A DNA stretch of 64,000 nucleotides, from contig JAJVIP010000006.1 in NCBI GenBank assembly GCA_022072025.1, positions 62,001-126,000 of the forward strand, given 5' to 3'. The notes under the pieces were generated by a model. The model was not told where the DNA came from. It ran no database searches and saw nothing but the letters and a program-made list of their open reading frames with translations. A program made the translations under genes and the position numbers. Source of the DNA: Elusimicrobiota bacterium (lineage in GTDB: Bacteria; Elusimicrobiota; Elusimicrobia; F11). Each line of letters begins with the position of its first letter. Within the stretch, counting starts at the first letter, position 1. This document shows, in pieces, positions 43,868 through 54,333 of the stretch.

Positions 43868-44905
43868 TTAGCGCTGCGGCGACAACATAACCCTATGTCT
43901 TTTTATGTTGTCGAGTTCTTCAAGATAACGTCCGCATCCAATTGTCACTGCCGACAATGGATCGGCGGCCACATGGACCGGTAGATCCGTCTCCTGCGCA
44001 AGCAAATCTGGGAACCCCCGAAGCAAAGCGCCGCCTCCCGCCATCATAATCCCCCGATCGACCAAATCGGCGGAAAGCTCCGGAGGGGTTTCTTCCAAGG
44101 CTTCTTTAACAGTATCAACAATCAACTTAACGGGTTCAGAGAGAGCCTGACGGATCTCTTCGGATGTGACCGTGATGGTTCGAGGAAGGCCAGTCACTTG
44201 GTCGCGCCCTTTGACTTCCATGGACTCTTCTTCGGGTAATGGGAAAACGCTTCCAATACGAATTTTTACCTGCTCAGCGGTCGATTCTCCAATCACCAAA
44301 TTGTATTTCCGCCTGAAATATTGCATGACCGCTTCATCCATTTCATCGCCAGCCACATCAATGGATTTTGATACAACCATTCCCGAAAGGGAAATCACTG
44401 CCACTTCTGTGGTGCCGCCGCCGATATCAACGATCATGTTTCCATGAGGTTCGGAGATGGGCAAATCGGAACCAATTGCCGCCGCCATGGGCTCCTCTAG
44501 AAGTTCAATTTGGCGAGCCCCAGCCTGTTCAGCCGCTTCGCGGACAGCACGTTTTTCAACTTCAGTTATACCAGAGGGAATTCCAATCACAATTCGAGGA
44601 TGGAGTAAACTTCGTCGGTTGTGTACTTTGCGAATAAAATACTTGATCATCGCTTGAGTAACTTCAAAATCAGCAATCACCCCATTTCGAAGAGGGCGAA
44701 CCGCTTGAATATTGGCAGGCGTTTTCCCGAGCATACGTTTGGCCTCGGCTCCAAACGCCAAAACTTCCCTTGTGGTTCGATCAATGGCCACCACACTGGG
44801 TTCGCGAAGCACAATTCCTTGACCCTTTACATACACCAACGTATTCGCGGTGCCGAGGTCAATACCCATGTCGTTGGAAAAGAGTCCTAAAATGTAATTA
44901 AACAT
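43868..44905 (-). CDS. mreB: Actin-like rod shape protein MreB
   Basis: It has 345 residues with the actin-fold motifs [30 protein letters not shown] and [15 protein letters not shown] lies upstream and only 30 bp separate it from rplQ, so it is probably read through from the ribosomal block. MreB filaments guide MreCD-RodA-PBP2. Confidence 0.98.
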   Translation of the reverse strand: MFNYILGLFSNDMGIDLGTANTLVYVKGQGIVLREPSVVAIDRTTREVLAFGAEAKRMLGKTPANIQAVRPLRNGVIADFEVTQAMIKYFIRKVHNRRSLLHPRIVIGIPSGITEVEKRAVREAAEQAGARQIELLEEPMAAAIGSDLPISEPHGNMIVDIGGGTTEVAVISLSGMVVSKSIDVAGDEMDEAVMQYFRRKYNLVIGESTAEQVKIRIGSVFPLPEEESMEVKGRDQVTGLPRTITVTSEEIRQALSEPVKLIVDTVKEALEETPPELSADLVDRGIMMAGGGALLRGFPDLLAQETDLPVHVAADPLSAVTIGCGRYLEELDNIKRHRVMLSPQR

Positions 44906-44935
44906 CGGGACTCCGTTGTAGCTATTTTGAAATTA

Positions 44936-45289
44936 TCAGGCAATTAATTTAATAAGAGCCATCTGAGCGTTATCGCCCTGACGGTTCTGCAACCGATAAA
45001 CCTTGGTGAACCCGCCCACGCGAGTGGAGTAGCGGGTGGCCAAGACATCAAATAATTTTTTCGTCACTTCTCCATCCTGAATGTCTCTCGCCACTGTGCG
45101 ACGCGCATTCATATCACCTTTCTTGGCGACAGAAATTAAACGCTCCGTCATGCGAGAACATTCTTTGGCTTTGGGGAAAGTGGTTTGGATTTGTTCGTAT
45201 CGAATCAGATCTGTGGCGAGACTTCGAAGCATCGCAAAACGAAACCCCGTTTTTCGCCCCAGTTTTCGACCGGCTCCTGTTTTAGCCAT
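44936..45289 (-). CDS. rplQ: 50S ribosomal protein L17
   Basis: It has 117 residues from ATG 45289 (MAKTGAGRKLGRKTG); upstream in-frame codons overlap rpoA and are not part of the protein. The conserved RSLATDLIRYEQIQTTFPKAKE and GGFTKVYRL are present. Confidence 0.97.
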   Translation of the reverse strand: MAKTGAGRKLGRKTGFRFAMLRSLATDLIRYEQIQTTFPKAKECSRMTERLISVAKKGDMNARRTVARDIQDGEVTKKLFDVLATRYSTRVGGFTKVYRLQNRQGDNAQMALIKLIA

Positions 45290-45296
45290 GGTAAAG

Positions 45297-46292
45297 TTAC
45301 ACTCCTGCCGGCGTTCCCGTTGGTGCGGGTTGATTGGAGGGTCGTCCAAGAGAAAGTCCCATTTCCTTGAGACGATCCCGAATTTCATCCAATGATTTCT
45401 TGCCGAAATTTTTGTAAGCCAAAAGTTCATCTTCGGTTTTGCTCACCAGTTCACCGATGGTCTTAATTTTGGCTACCTTAAGACAATTCGAAGCCCGAAC
45501 AGAAAGTTCGATAATTTCAACTGGTTGCGTTAACATCTCTTCGATTTTTGCCGTCTCTTCAGTTCGGACTTGAGCCTGAACGGGCGCCACTTCTTGCTCA
45601 TCGAACGTAATAAAGGTGGTCAAAGAATCTTTAAGAATTTTCGCTGAATACGCAAGAGCGTCACCCGGTGTGACGCTTCCGTCCGTCCATATTTCAACGA
45701 TCAATTTATCATAGTCGGTCATTTGACCAACCCGCGCATTCTCCACTTCATAGTGCACTTTTGAAACAGGGGAGAAGAGAGCGTCCACAGGAATCGTTCC
45801 CAAAGGTTGCCCTTCTCTTTTGAGTCGGTCAGCGGGGATATAACCACGGCCCTTTGAAATTTCCATTTCCAAATCCAGTTCAACTCCATCATCGATATTG
45901 GCGATCACCAAATCAGGGGTGAGAATTTCGACTTGATTGTTGGGCTGGATGTCTTTCGCCAGGATTTCGCCTTGACGTCGAATTTTCAAGTGAAGTGTTT
46001 CCGGTCCTGCGCTGTAGAGTTTCACCCGAAGTTTTTTCAGATTCAAAATGATGTGAATAACATCTTCTCGCACACCTTTAAGCGCGGTGAATTCATGGTG
46101 TGCCCCTTTGATGCGAACGGCAGTTACTGCCGCGCCCTCAAGTGATGAGAGCAGAATCCGTCGCAGAGAATTGCCAATGGTATGGCCATATCCCTTTTCA
46201 AACGGCTCAGCAACGAACCGACCGTATCGGTCTGTGAGAGTGGTGTTATCGATTTCTAAACGCTGGGGTAAGACGAGTCCTTGTGTAATCAT
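45297..46292 (-). CDS. rpoA: RNA polymerase alpha subunit
   Basis: It has 331 residues. The N-terminal assembly domain has GYGHTIGNSLRRILLSSLEGAAV, and the C-terminal domain (about 250-315) has ELSVRASNCLKVAKI and KSLDEIRDRLKEMGL. GGAGG lies upstream of ATG 46292. The gene order rpsD-rpoA-rplQ is standard. Confidence 0.98.
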   Translation of the reverse strand: MITQGLVLPQRLEIDNTTLTDRYGRFVAEPFEKGYGHTIGNSLRRILLSSLEGAAVTAVRIKGAHHEFTALKGVREDVIHIILNLKKLRVKLYSAGPETLHLKIRRQGEILAKDIQPNNQVEILTPDLVIANIDDGVELDLEMEISKGRGYIPADRLKREGQPLGTIPVDALFSPVSKVHYEVENARVGQMTDYDKLIVEIWTDGSVTPGDALAYSAKILKDSLTTFITFDEQEVAPVQAQVRTEETAKIEEMLTQPVEIIELSVRASNCLKVAKIKTIGELVSKTEDELLAYKNFGKKSLDEIRDRLKEMGLSLGRPSNQPAPTGTPAGV

Positions 46293-46420
46293 TGTTGTTC
46301 CTCCATAGTATCATCGCAACGACACCCGACATAACCAAACATTCCCATCCAACTTCCGGGGTAGCGGTTATTGGCAATGACGGGGCCTTTCCGCGATGAT
46401 TTATAAATTAAATTTTCAAA
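46293..46420 (-). other. 128-bp spacer between rpsD and rpoA
   Basis: An 8-bp inverted pair (46310-46317 and 46393-46400, ATCATCGC/GCGATGAT) could close a long leader structure before rpoA. No promoter hexamers of good quality were seen. Function is unproven. Confidence 0.35.
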
Positions 46421-47104
46421 TTACTTCGAGTAAAGCTCCACGATGTATTGTTCGTTGACCGGATAAGACATTTCATCACGTGTTGGCAAAAGCTTAACGG
46501 TCCCTTCCACTTTTAACTCCTTTAAATCAACTGGCAAATCTTTTGACCGTCCCAAAATTTCTGCCACGGCTGGATTCAACTCAAGCCATGCCGGAATCTG
46601 TCGATGCAACTGTGTGGAGATGGCGCGCTGAACGCGTGCATTTCCTTTTTGGTTTTCAGAAAGAGTCACCACGTCGCCAACTTTGGTGATATAAGAAGCC
46701 GTGTCCACCCTCTTTCCATTGACGAGAATATGCCCATGGTTCACCAACTGACGAGCGGCCGCCATAGAGGAAGCAAACCCCAGTCGGCGAACAACATTAT
46801 CAAGCCGAATTTCAAGAAAACGAAGCAATGCTTCGCCGGTCTTTCCAGGTTCCTGTGTTGCCCGATCAAAATAGGAGTGAAATGATCTTTCGAGCAGTCC
46901 AGCAATTCTTTTGGTCTTTTGTTTTTCCCGCAAACGTTTACCGTATTCGGTGGGTTTGGACCGCCGTTTACCATGTTGTCCCGGTGCCAACGCACCGGTC
47001 GGTTTATCAATGGGACATTTGTTATAACAACGCTCCCCTTTTAAGAAAAGCTTCGCGGACTCCCGCCGACATAATTTGCATACTGCTCCAATATAACGTG
47101 CCAA
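46421..47104 (-). CDS. rpsD: 30S ribosomal protein S4
   Basis: It has 227 residues from TTG 47104, fixed by AAAGGAG upstream and the conserved first residues ARYIGAVCKLCRR. Four Cys (CKLC, then ERCYNKC) form the zinc site of the C+ type. The S4 RNA-binding motif LDNVVRRLGFASSMAAARQLVNHGHI is intact. Confidence 0.96.
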   Translation of the reverse strand: MARYIGAVCKLCRRESAKLFLKGERCYNKCPIDKPTGALAPGQHGKRRSKPTEYGKRLREKQKTKRIAGLLERSFHSYFDRATQEPGKTGEALLRFLEIRLDNVVRRLGFASSMAAARQLVNHGHILVNGKRVDTASYITKVGDVVTLSENQKGNARVQRAISTQLHRQIPAWLELNPAVAEILGRSKDLPVDLKELKVEGTVKLLPTRDEMSYPVNEQYIVELYSK

Positions 47105-47117
47105 CTTAATTCTCCTT

Positions 47118-47600
47118 TTATACGCGACGCGGCTTGGGTGGTCTGCACCCATTGTGCGGAATCGGGGTAACATCTCGAATAAGACTTACTGTAAATCCAA
47201 CGGTTTGAAGCGCGCGAATGGCGGTTTCACGACCTGATCCGGGGCCACTCACAAACACCATAACTTGACGAACTCCCATTTCCTTGGCTTTGTTCGCCGC
47301 CTTTTCAGCGGTTACTTGTGCTGCAAAAGGTGTCCCTTTTTTTGTTCCTTTGAAGCCAGAACTTCCAGCTGACGCCCAAGAGATAACTCCTCCATGATCA
47401 TCGGTGATCGAGACAATGGTGTTATTGAAAGAACATTGAATATAGGCTCGCGCAAAACTGACATCCCGTTGAACTTTTTTCTTTTTAACGGGTTTATCTG
47501 CCGGTTTTCCTTTTGCCGCTGTCTTGGCTTCCGAAGCAGCTGCTTCAGTCGGTTTGGCTGCCGCTTTCTTTTCTTTATTGTCCTGTTTTTTTTCTTCCAT
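47118..47600 (-). CDS. rpsK: 30S ribosomal protein S11
   Basis: It has 160 residues. The first ~35 are a Lys/Ala-rich extension absent from most S11 proteins. The core [16 protein letters not shown] and [16 protein letters not shown] follow. Confidence 0.96.
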   Translation of the reverse strand: MEEKKQDNKEKKAAAKPTEAAASEAKTAAKGKPADKPVKKKKVQRDVSFARAYIQCSFNNTIVSITDDHGGVISWASAGSSGFKGTKKGTPFAAQVTAEKAANKAKEMGVRQVMVFVSGPGSGRETAIRALQTVGFTVSLIRDVTPIPHNGCRPPKPRRV

Positions 47601-47614
47601 AATTATGACTCCGA

Positions 47615-47989
47615 TTATTCAGTCGGCTTGACAGAACCAACTGTTCTGCGTCGACCGCGCCTGGTGCGCGCATTGGATTTGGTTCGTTGACCGTGAACCG
47701 GGAGATTTCGCCGATGACGAAAACCTCTATACGAATTAATTTCGATTAAGCGACGAATGTTGCCTTGAACTTCTCGACGCAAATCCCCTTCCACGCGAAA
47801 TTGCCGAGTAATTTCAGTGTTGATTTTCGAAATATCTCCTTCGGTTAAATCTTTAACACGTGTCGCCCCATCAATTCCTGTGGCTTCCAAAATTTGGATA
47901 GAACGAGCGGGGCCTACCCCATACACGTAACGAAGCGCGATATCCACGCGTTTCGCTTTTGGTAAATCGATACCTGCTACTCGGGCCAT
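47615..47989 (-). CDS. rpsM: 30S ribosomal protein S13
   Basis: It has 124 residues from ATG 47989 ([15 protein letters not shown]); codons farther upstream overlap rpm[17 protein letters not shown] and the basic C-terminus [14 protein letters not shown] are conserved. Confidence 0.97.
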   Translation of the reverse strand: MARVAGIDLPKAKRVDIALRYVYGVGPARSIQILEATGIDGATRVKDLTEGDISKINTEITRQFRVEGDLRREVQGNIRRLIEINSYRGFRHRRNLPVHGQRTKSNARTRRGRRRTVGSVKPTE

Positions 47990-48003
47990 AAAATTATTTC
48001 TCC

Positions 48004-48117
48004 TTAACCTTGACGCTGTTTGTGACGAGCATTGGTACACACGATATAAACACGTCCATGCCTTCTGACCACCTTACATTTGTCACACATTTTTTTAACT
48101 GACGCTCTAACTTTCAA
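48004..48117 (-). CDS. rpmJ: 50S ribosomal protein L36
   Basis: A short gene of 37 codons from TTG 48117 to TAA 48006-48004. The product starts [17 protein letters not shown] and continues [20 protein letters not shown]. The zinc ligands C-x2-C, C and H are all present (C+ form). It sits between infA and rpsM as usual. Confidence 0.95.
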   Translation of the reverse strand: MKVRASVKKMCDKCKVVRRHGRVYIVCTNARHKQRQG

Positions 48118-48137
48118 TTTATCCTCCGACGTTAAAT

Positions 48138-48356
48138 TTATTTCGCTCGATATGTAATTCTTCCGCGGGTTAAATCATAAGGGGACAATTCCACTTTGAC
48201 CTTATCTCCCGGCAAAATCTTTATGTAATGCATGCGCATTTTCCCTGAAATATGCGCAAGAATCTTGTGCCCTCCCTCCATTTCCACTCGAAACATCGCG
48301 TTGGGGAGCGCTTCTAAAATTGTTCCTTCAACTTCAATTTTTTCTTCTTTGCTCAT
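48138..48356 (-). CDS. infA: Translation initiation factor IF-1
   Basis: It has 72 residues forming an S1-like OB fold: [45 protein letters not shown] and RGRITYR. Confidence 0.98.
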   Translation of the reverse strand: MSKEEKIEVEGTILEALPNAMFRVEMEGGHKILAHISGKMRMHYIKILPGDKVKVELSPYDLTRGRITYRAK

Positions 48357-48363
48357 TTTTCTT

Positions 48364-49140
48364 TTACGCCACCTGTGTCAAAATTTCCGGTCCATTTTCC
48401 GTCACCGCTATCGTGTGCTCAAAATGTGCGGCAAGAGACCCATCCACGGTCACCACTGTCCAACCATCTGGCAGCACCCGCACTTGCCATCCACCCATGG
48501 TCACCATTGGCTCGACAGCCAAAACCAAACCAGGATCGAGGCGCATTCCGCTTCCAGGATTTCCGTAATTGGCCACCGCGGGCTCTTCATGCATCTTTCG
48601 CCCAATTCCGTGGCCCACAAAATCTCGAACCACTCCATAACCATTCGACTCGGCCACTGTTTGAACCGCAGCCCCTACATCTCCCAGCCTCATTCCAGGC
48701 CGCATGCACTCTATGGCTGCAAAAAGTGACTGTTCAGTAACCCGAACCAACTTTACCGCTTCAGGTGCGCCCGGCGGAACTATGACGGTCATGGCTGTAT
48801 CGCCTACGAATCCATCGACGGTAGCCGCCACATCAATACTGACCAGATCGCCAGGTTTAATCTTCCTGTTGCTCGGAATCCCATGAACCACTTCATTGTT
48901 AATCGACACACATAACGATGCCGGATAACCGCGATATCCAACAAATGTTGGTTTTCCACCATTTTGACGAATGGTGGCTTCAGCAATTCGATCCAAATCT
49001 TTCGTGGTCACCCCTGGCTGAATGGCTTTCGCCACTTCTTGCAAGGTTTGGCCCGCCAATCGTCCCGCCACCCGCATCAACTCAATTTCACCTTTGGTTT
49101 TTAATTCAACGGATGACTTTCTTGCCACACCACCAACCAT
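48364..49140 (-). CDS. map: Methionine aminopeptidase, type I
   Basis: It removes the initiator methionine from nascent proteins. It has 258 residues from ATG 49140, seven bases after adk. Metal ligands lie in [18 protein letters not shown] (two Asp), [14 protein letters not shown] (His, Glu) and EPMVTMG plus [14 protein letters not shown]. Confidence 0.97.
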   Translation of the reverse strand: MVGGVARKSSVELKTKGEIELMRVAGRLAGQTLQEVAKAIQPGVTTKDLDRIAEATIRQNGGKPTFVGYRGYPASLCVSINNEVVHGIPSNRKIKPGDLVSIDVAATVDGFVGDTAMTVIVPPGAPEAVKLVRVTEQSLFAAIECMRPGMRLGDVGAAVQTVAESNGYGVVRDFVGHGIGRKMHEEPAVANYGNPGSGMRLDPGLVLAVEPMVTMGGWQVRVLPDGWTVVTVDGSLAAHFEHTIAVTENGPEILTQVA

Positions 49141-49147
49141 GACTGCT

Positions 49148-49789
49148 TCAATTTTTGAGCGCTGCTTCGATGTCTTTAGCAACCTGCTCAATGGGCTGAG
49201 CCGCATTGACCTTTTTAAAACCGGAAAATTCTTTGTAATAATCAAGAACAGGCTCAGTCTGCCGAGTGTAAACACTCAACCTTTCTTCCACAATCTCAGC
49301 GCGATCATCGGGCCGATGAATCAGTTTTGCCGAACATTTGTCACAAACCCCTGTCACTTTCGGTGGTTTGTTGACCAGGTTATACACCTCTTTACAGGAC
49401 GGGCACTGTCGTCGAGCAGAAAGACGTTTCACCAACTCTGAAAAAGCAACATCGAAAAAAATCACAGCATCGATAATAAATTTTTTTTTCAAAGCATACC
49501 CGTTTAACGCCTTCGCTTGATCGACCGTGCGTGGGTATCCATCCAATAAAAACCCCGCATTATTTAAAGAACCAATTTTTTCAAAAACAACTCTTGAGAC
49601 CAAATCATCGGGGACCAATTTCCCGGCGGCCACAAAACCTTTTATCTCTTTTCCCAATTCCGTCTGACTTTGAATAGCTTCTCGAAAGGCATCACCTGTT
49701 GACAAATGAGTTAACCGAAATTTATCGGCCACGCCTTTGGCCTGTGTCCCCTTTCCAGAGCCAGGTGGGCCCAAAAAAACAATGTTCAA
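49148..49789 (-). CDS. adk: Adenylate kinase
   Basis: It interconverts ATP, ADP and AMP. It has 213 residues: P-loop GPPGSGKGTQAKG, LLDGYPRTVDQA, and a long LID with a four-Cys zinc site (CPSCKEVYN and CDKC). It overlaps secY by four bases. Confidence 0.98.
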   Translation of the reverse strand: MNIVFLGPPGSGKGTQAKGVADKFRLTHLSTGDAFREAIQSQTELGKEIKGFVAAGKLVPDDLVSRVVFEKIGSLNNAGFLLDGYPRTVDQAKALNGYALKKKFIIDAVIFFDVAFSELVKRLSARRQCPSCKEVYNLVNKPPKVTGVCDKCSAKLIHRPDDRAEIVEERLSVYTRQTEPVLDYYKEFSGFKKVNAAQPIEQVAKDIEAALKN

Positions 49790-51126
49790 GCAGAATACCA
49801 GCGGCCGCGACCGCGTCCTTCAACGCGTCCAGTTTTGCTGAACCCCTCATAATGCCGCATGATCAGATGTGATTCCAATTGACTGACGGTGTCCAGGGCC
49901 ACGCCAACAACAATCAATATCGATGTGCCCCCAAAGAAAAACGGAACATTAAATTTTTGCTGCATGAGAGAAGGCAACACGGCCAAAACGGCCACCGACA
50001 AAGCTCCTCCTAAAGTAATTCGTTCCATGACTTTTTCTAAATAGAGCGCCGTCTGTTCTCCCGGTCGAATACCAAGGACAAACCCACCCCATTTTTTTAA
50101 ATTTTCAGCTATATCCTTCGGATTAAACGACACCGAGTTATAAAAGTAACAAAAGAAAATAATCAGGGCCGCGTAAACCAAGTTGTATCCCCAAGAATTA
50201 TGGTTAAAAAGGTCGTTGACTCTTTGGGCCCAACCCGCTTGTGGAGAAAAAGAAGCAATGGTCACAGGAAAAGACAACAAAGAAACCGCGAAAATAACCG
50301 CAATCACACCCGATTGATCCACTTTAAGCGGCAGAAATGTGCTTTGCCCTCCCATCATCTTTCTTCCCACAACCCGCTTGGCATATTGCACTGGGATTTT
50401 ACGTTGGCCAGTCTCTAGCCACACAACAAGCCCTGTAATCACCAATAAGAAAGCCAAGAGCGCCCCAGCGCCAAAAAGACTTCGCTGCTGAAGTTCAAAG
50501 ACTTCACGACTGACATTTGAAAGAGCTGCAGGAAGTGTTTCAACAATTCCCGTAAAGATAATAAGTGAAATTCCATTTCCCACGCCAAATTCCGTGATTT
50601 GTTCTCCAAGCCACATCACAAAAACTGTCCCCGTTACAAGGGTAACCATTGTGGTCAATGTAAAAGCAAGTCCAGGGTTTACAACCACCGGCAAATCTCC
50701 CGTGACTGGCATACGAGAGATGAGTTGCGTCAGACCAAAAGATTGAATGAAACCAAGGATCACCGTGGCATACCGGGTAATTTGATTGAGCCGCTTTCTT
50801 CCCGCTTCCCCTTCTTTGGCCAAATGATCCAGATACGGAATAACATGGGCGCCTTGAAGCAAGCTCATAATAATAGACGCGTTGATGTAGGGCATGATCC
50901 CCATTGAAAAAATAGACATGCGCGACAAAGCTCCACCTGAAAAAACATCAAGAAATCCCAGCAGCGAGTTGGCTTGTTGTTTGAAAAGATACGCAAGTGC
51001 ATCAGGATTCACACCGGGGATGGGAACCGTCACACCCAATCGGTAAAGAGCAATCACACCCAAAGTAATCAATATTCTTTTGCGAAGCTCTTTGATTTTA
51101 AAAAGGTCAAATACCGATTGGATCAT
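49786..51126 (-). CDS. secY: Protein translocase subunit SecY
   Basis: The core channel of Sec export, 446 residues with ten membrane helices. Motifs include GVTVPIPGVNPDAL, SIFSMGIMPYINASIIM, LGEQITEFGVGNGISLIIF and FNPKDIAENLKKWGGFVLGIRPG. Confidence 0.98.
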   Translation of the reverse strand: MIQSVFDLFKIKELRKRILITLGVIALYRLGVTVPIPGVNPDALAYLFKQQANSLLGFLDVFSGGALSRMSIFSMGIMPYINASIIMSLLQGAHVIPYLDHLAKEGEAGRKRLNQITRYATVILGFIQSFGLTQLISRMPVTGDLPVVVNPGLAFTLTTMVTLVTGTVFVMWLGEQITEFGVGNGISLIIFTGIVETLPAALSNVSREVFELQQRSLFGAGALLAFLLVITGLVVWLETGQRKIPVQYAKRVVGRKMMGGQSTFLPLKVDQSGVIAVIFAVSLLSFPVTIASFSPQAGWAQRVNDLFNHNSWGYNLVYAALIIFFCYFYNSVSFNPKDIAENLKKWGGFVLGIRPGEQTALYLEKVMERITLGGALSVAVLAVLPSLMQQKFNVPFFFGGTSILIVVGVALDTVSQLESHLIMRHYEGFSKTGRVEGRGRGRWYSA

Positions 51127-51139
51127 GTATCAATACTTT

Positions 51140-51586
51140 TTAGCCGACTGTTTTAAAACTGCCACCAACAGAAGCGATGGCCTTTTCGGCGGATTTGGAG
51201 AAACGATGGGCCGTCACTTTCAGAGATTTGGTTAATTTACCTATACCCAAAATTTTAAAAGGAACCGTCGCATTTTTGATAACGCCTTTTTTAAAAAGTG
51301 TTTCACCATTGACTTCATCGCCCGCTGTAAAACGTTCCTCAAGAACAATCACATTGATGGGTTCATAATAAATCTTGGAAGGATGGTTGAATCCTCGTTT
51401 TGGGATACGGCGGAAAAGAGGTGTTTGCCCTCCTTCAAACCCATTCATAATGGTGTCGCCGGAACGACTACTTTGGCCTTTTTGGCCTTTCCCTGCTGTT
51501 TGTCCCATGGTGCTTCCTTCGCCACGACCTACAATGAGACGAGGTTTCCGAGATCCGGGCGCCGGCTTCAAATCATGCAGTCGCAT
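51140..51586 (-). CDS. rplO: 50S ribosomal protein L15
   Basis: It has 148 residues from ATG 51586 ([16 protein letters not shown]), with the Gly/Arg-rich [19 protein letters not shown]. The start overlaps the rpsE end by 14 bases, which leaves no room for rpmD (L30). Confidence 0.97.
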   Translation of the reverse strand: MRLHDLKPAPGSRKPRLIVGRGEGSTMGQTAGKGQKGQSSRSGDTIMNGFEGGQTPLFRRIPKRGFNHPSKIYYEPINVIVLEERFTAGDEVNGETLFKKGVIKNATVPFKILGIGKLTKSLKVTAHRFSKSAEKAIASVGGSFKTVG

Positions 51587-52109
51587 GGGCTGTTTCTCCT
51601 TCAGACACAAATTTTCTATCGGCTTCAACGGTCTTTCCACGCAATTTAGATATCTCTTCCGGCATCTTCAATTTTTTAAGTCCCGCCAAAGTCGCATAAA
51701 CAACGTTGAAATGATTCCGACTTCCCAGGGATTTAGTCAACACATCTTTGACTCCCACCGCTTCAAGAACGGCTCGAGCTGAACCGCCAGCGATAACCCC
51801 AGTTCCAGGAGCCGCTGGTTTAAGCAAAATGGAACCCGCCCCAAAATTTCCTGTGGTCGCGTGAGGGATGGTCGTTCCGGAAAGAGAAATCTTCACGATG
51901 TCTTTCGAAGCTTGGGAATTTCCTTTTTTAATGGCTGCTTGGACTTCTTTGGCTTTCCCGAGCCCCACACCCACATGTCCCGCCCCGTCTCCAACCACCA
52001 CAAGCGCGTTGAATGAAAATCGTTTTCCACCTTTGACCACTTTGGCGACCCGACCGATTTTTATGACGGTCTCGGTTAATGTTAGATTGCTCGAATCAAT
52101 TTTATTCAT
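51573..52109 (-). CDS. rpsE: 30S ribosomal protein S5
   Basis: It has 178 residues with [32 protein letters not shown] and [20 protein letters not shown]. The C-terminus is slightly extended. Confidence 0.97.
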   Translation of the reverse strand: MNKIDSSNLTLTETVIKIGRVAKVVKGGKRFSFNALVVVGDGAGHVGVGLGKAKEVQAAIKKGNSQASKDIVKISLSGTTIPHATTGNFGAGSILLKPAAPGTGVIAGGSARAVLEAVGVKDVLTKSLGSRNHFNVVYATLAGLKKLKMPEEISKLRGKTVEADRKFVSEGETAHATA

Positions 52110-52123
52110 ATTCTTCCTTCTAT

Positions 52124-52471
52124 TTAAATTTTTAGGCCGGCTTGACGAGCCCCTTCCGCCACAGCTTTTACGCGACCATGATAGGGACGTCCCCCTCGAT
52201 CAAACACCACCTGATTGATACCTTTCTGAGTGGCCTTTTCTCCCAAGCGAGATCCAACCAAAGTAGCAACTTTCACACCACTTCCTTCCCCGATTCCTTT
52301 TTCACGAGACGAAGCCGCCACAAGCGTTTTCCCTTGGGCATCATCAATAATTTGCGCGTAGATGTGTTTCAAACTTCGATAAACTGACAGCCGCGGTAAA
52401 TGCGCCACATTTCTAATTTTATTGCGCACCCTTAACTTTCTAAATAGATATCTCTCAGATCGAATTCTCAT
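52124..52471 (-). CDS. rplR: 50S ribosomal protein L18
   Basis: It has 115 residues with [21 protein letters not shown] near the N-terminus, then HIYAQIIDD, and ending [17 protein letters not shown]. Confidence 0.97.
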   Translation of the reverse strand: MRIRSERYLFRKLRVRNKIRNVAHLPRLSVYRSLKHIYAQIIDDAQGKTLVAASSREKGIGEGSGVKVATLVGSRLGEKATQKGINQVVFDRGGRPYHGRVKAVAEGARQAGLKI

Positions 52472-53094
52472 TACTTCTTACCTCCGCCACCTGCACCCGC
52501 TCCAGCTGCACCTGCTGCCGCCTTGCCCGCCTTGCGTTTTACCACTTCATTTTCATAGCGGATTCCTGTCCCTTTGTAGGGTTCAGGTTTCTTAATGGCT
52601 CTAATTTGCGCAGCCACTTGACCAACCATTTGTTTATCATTACCTTCAATGACCAAAAGATTGGGAGCTTTGGGATCGATTAAAATTTTTATTCCGACAG
52701 GGATTTCAAAGACCACCGGATGCGAAAACCCGAGCGTCAGAGTTAGTTTATTTCCCGCAACAGCTGAACGAAAACCCACTCCTTCAACCATCAATCGTTT
52801 CTGAAATCCCTTTGTAACGCCCTCAACCATGTTGAGAATCAATTTTCTTGATAATCCATGCAGAGCTTTCGTCTGATTCGTATTAATCGTTGGCATAATC
52901 TTGACTTGGCTGCCTTCTACTTTGGCCGTAATTAAATTCGGCATCACCCATGAGAGCTTTCCTCTTGTTCCTTCCGCTTGAATGGTTTGAGCGCTAACGG
53001 AAACTTTAACGCCTTGCGGAATTTCGACGGGTTTTCGTCCCAATCGGGAGAGAGGCGCTTCTTTTTTAGGTTCTGTTGCAATAGTGGCGTTCAT
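52471..53094 (-). CDS. rplF: 50S ribosomal protein L6
   Basis: It has 207 residues from ATG 53094, 10 bp after the rpsH stop. Two L6 folds are present ([19 protein letters not shown]-type [11 protein letters not shown]). The last ~20 residues are an Ala/Gly/Lys tail not found in typical L6. Confidence 0.96.
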   Translation of the reverse strand: MNATIATEPKKEAPLSRLGRKPVEIPQGVKVSVSAQTIQAEGTRGKLSWVMPNLITAKVEGSQVKIMPTINTNQTKALHGLSRKLILNMVEGVTKGFQKRLMVEGVGFRSAVAGNKLTLTLGFSHPVVFEIPVGIKILIDPKAPNLLVIEGNDKQMVGQVAAQIRAIKKPEPYKGTGIRYENEVVKRKAGKAAAGAAGAGAGGGGKK

Positions 53095-53104
53095 AAAATC
53101 TTTT

Positions 53105-53494
53105 TTACCAGATGTAGCAGAGAACTTCTCCACCCAGCTTTTTCTCCTTGGCTTTTTGCCCTGACAAAATTCCTTTTGATGTCGACAAAATCACAGTTCC
53201 GAGTCCGTTTTGAATAGAGGGAATTTCTGTCCATTTTCTATATACACGCAAACCTGGGGATGACACACGTTTAACCCCCTGGATCACCCGTTCTTTTTGA
53301 GGTGAATATTTCATGGTCACGCGAATTGTGTTGACATGTTTATCTTGAGACACCCGGTAATTGCTGATATATCCTTCTTCTTTCAAAACTCGAGCAATTT
53401 CGGTTTTAATCTTCGATGCCGGCATGTCCAAAGTTTCTTTGAACTTGTGGTTGGCATTGGAGATCTGAGTCAACATGTTTGCAATGGGATCCAT
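53105..53494 (-). CDS. rpsH: 30S ribosomal protein S8
   Basis: It has 129 residues with MDPIANMLTQISNAN, VLKEEGYISNY and the C-terminal GLGTVILSTSKGILSGQKA. Confidence 0.97.
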   Translation of the reverse strand: MDPIANMLTQISNANHKFKETLDMPASKIKTEIARVLKEEGYISNYRVSQDKHVNTIRVTMKYSPQKERVIQGVKRVSSPGLRVYRKWTEIPSIQNGLGTVILSTSKGILSGQKAKEKKLGGEVLCYIW

Positions 53495-53519
53495 CTAAAT
53501 TCTTCTCCTTACTTTTTAA

Positions 53520-53705
53520 CTACCAGCTTGACTTAACAACACCTGGAATTTGCGCCTTGTGCGCTAAATTTCTGAAACAAATTCGACAAAGGCCAAAATC
53601 ACGGTAGAAACTTCGGGCTCGTCCACAAAGGCGACACCGATTACGGAATCTCGTGGCAAATTTTTGCGGCTTGCGCATTTTCGCCATCCAGGCGTATGTA
53701 GCCAT
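53520..53705 (-). CDS. rpsZ: 30S ribosomal protein S14, type Z
   Basis: It has 61 residues, the short zinc-binding form. Ligands are [20 protein letters not shown] (C-x2-C, 12 residues, C-x2-C). Confidence 0.97.
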   Translation of the reverse strand: MATYAWMAKMRKPQKFATRFRNRCRLCGRARSFYRDFGLCRICFRNLAHKAQIPGVVKSSW

Positions 53706-53708
53706 GGT

Positions 53709-54320
53709 TTAGTTCTCCTGTACTTTTTGCTGCAAAGTTTTTTCTTTTTTGGCAAATGGCAAACCCAACACATGAAGAAGCTCAAAGGCTTCTTTATCGG
53801 TGTTCGCCGACGTAACAAAGGTGATGTTCATTCCCCGAGGAGCGTCTGATTTTTCCACATTAACTTCCGGGAAAATGTACTGTTCCTTAATTCCCAAATT
53901 ATAATTTCCGCCCCCATCAAAAGCCGTAGGGCTTAATCCACGAAAGTCTCGTATACGAGGAACCGCAATTGATATGAATCGGTCCAGGAATTCGTACATA
54001 CGCGCCCCTCGAAGCGTCACACAAACGCCAATGGGCATTCCTTCGCGAAGTTTAAAAGCTGAAATTGAATTTTTGGACTTTCGAACACTGGGTTTCTGTC
54101 CTGTGATTTGCGCCAATTCATCGTTGGCAATATCCAATGCTTTGATGTTTTCACGCGCGGCGGACACTCCAATATTCAACACGATCTTTTGTAGTTTTGG
54201 GACCGCATTAATATTCTCCTTCCCAAGACGCTCCTGAAGAATTTTGACTCCCGCGGATCCAAAAGCCGATTTGAGCCTGGGGATATATTTTGTTTGATTT
54301 TTTTCCGAACTCACCGTCAT
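53709..54320 (-). CDS. rplE: 50S ribosomal protein L5
   Basis: It has 203 residues with VPKLQKIVLNIGVSAA, ITGQKPSVRKSKNSIS and RDFRGLSPTAFDGGGNY. It binds 5S rRNA with L18. Confidence 0.97.
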   Translation of the reverse strand: MTVSSEKNQTKYIPRLKSAFGSAGVKILQERLGKENINAVPKLQKIVLNIGVSAARENIKALDIANDELAQITGQKPSVRKSKNSISAFKLREGMPIGVCVTLRGARMYEFLDRFISIAVPRIRDFRGLSPTAFDGGGNYNLGIKEQYIFPEVNVEKSDAPRGMNITFVTSANTDKEAFELLHVLGLPFAKKEKTLQQKVQEN

Positions 54321-54333
54321 TATCTCCTAAAAT

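Noticed and set aside
47990-48137. Extended rpsM start at 48040
   Set aside because: That frame would overlap rpmJ, which encodes a fully conserved L36; ATG 47989 gives the canonical S13 N-terminus.
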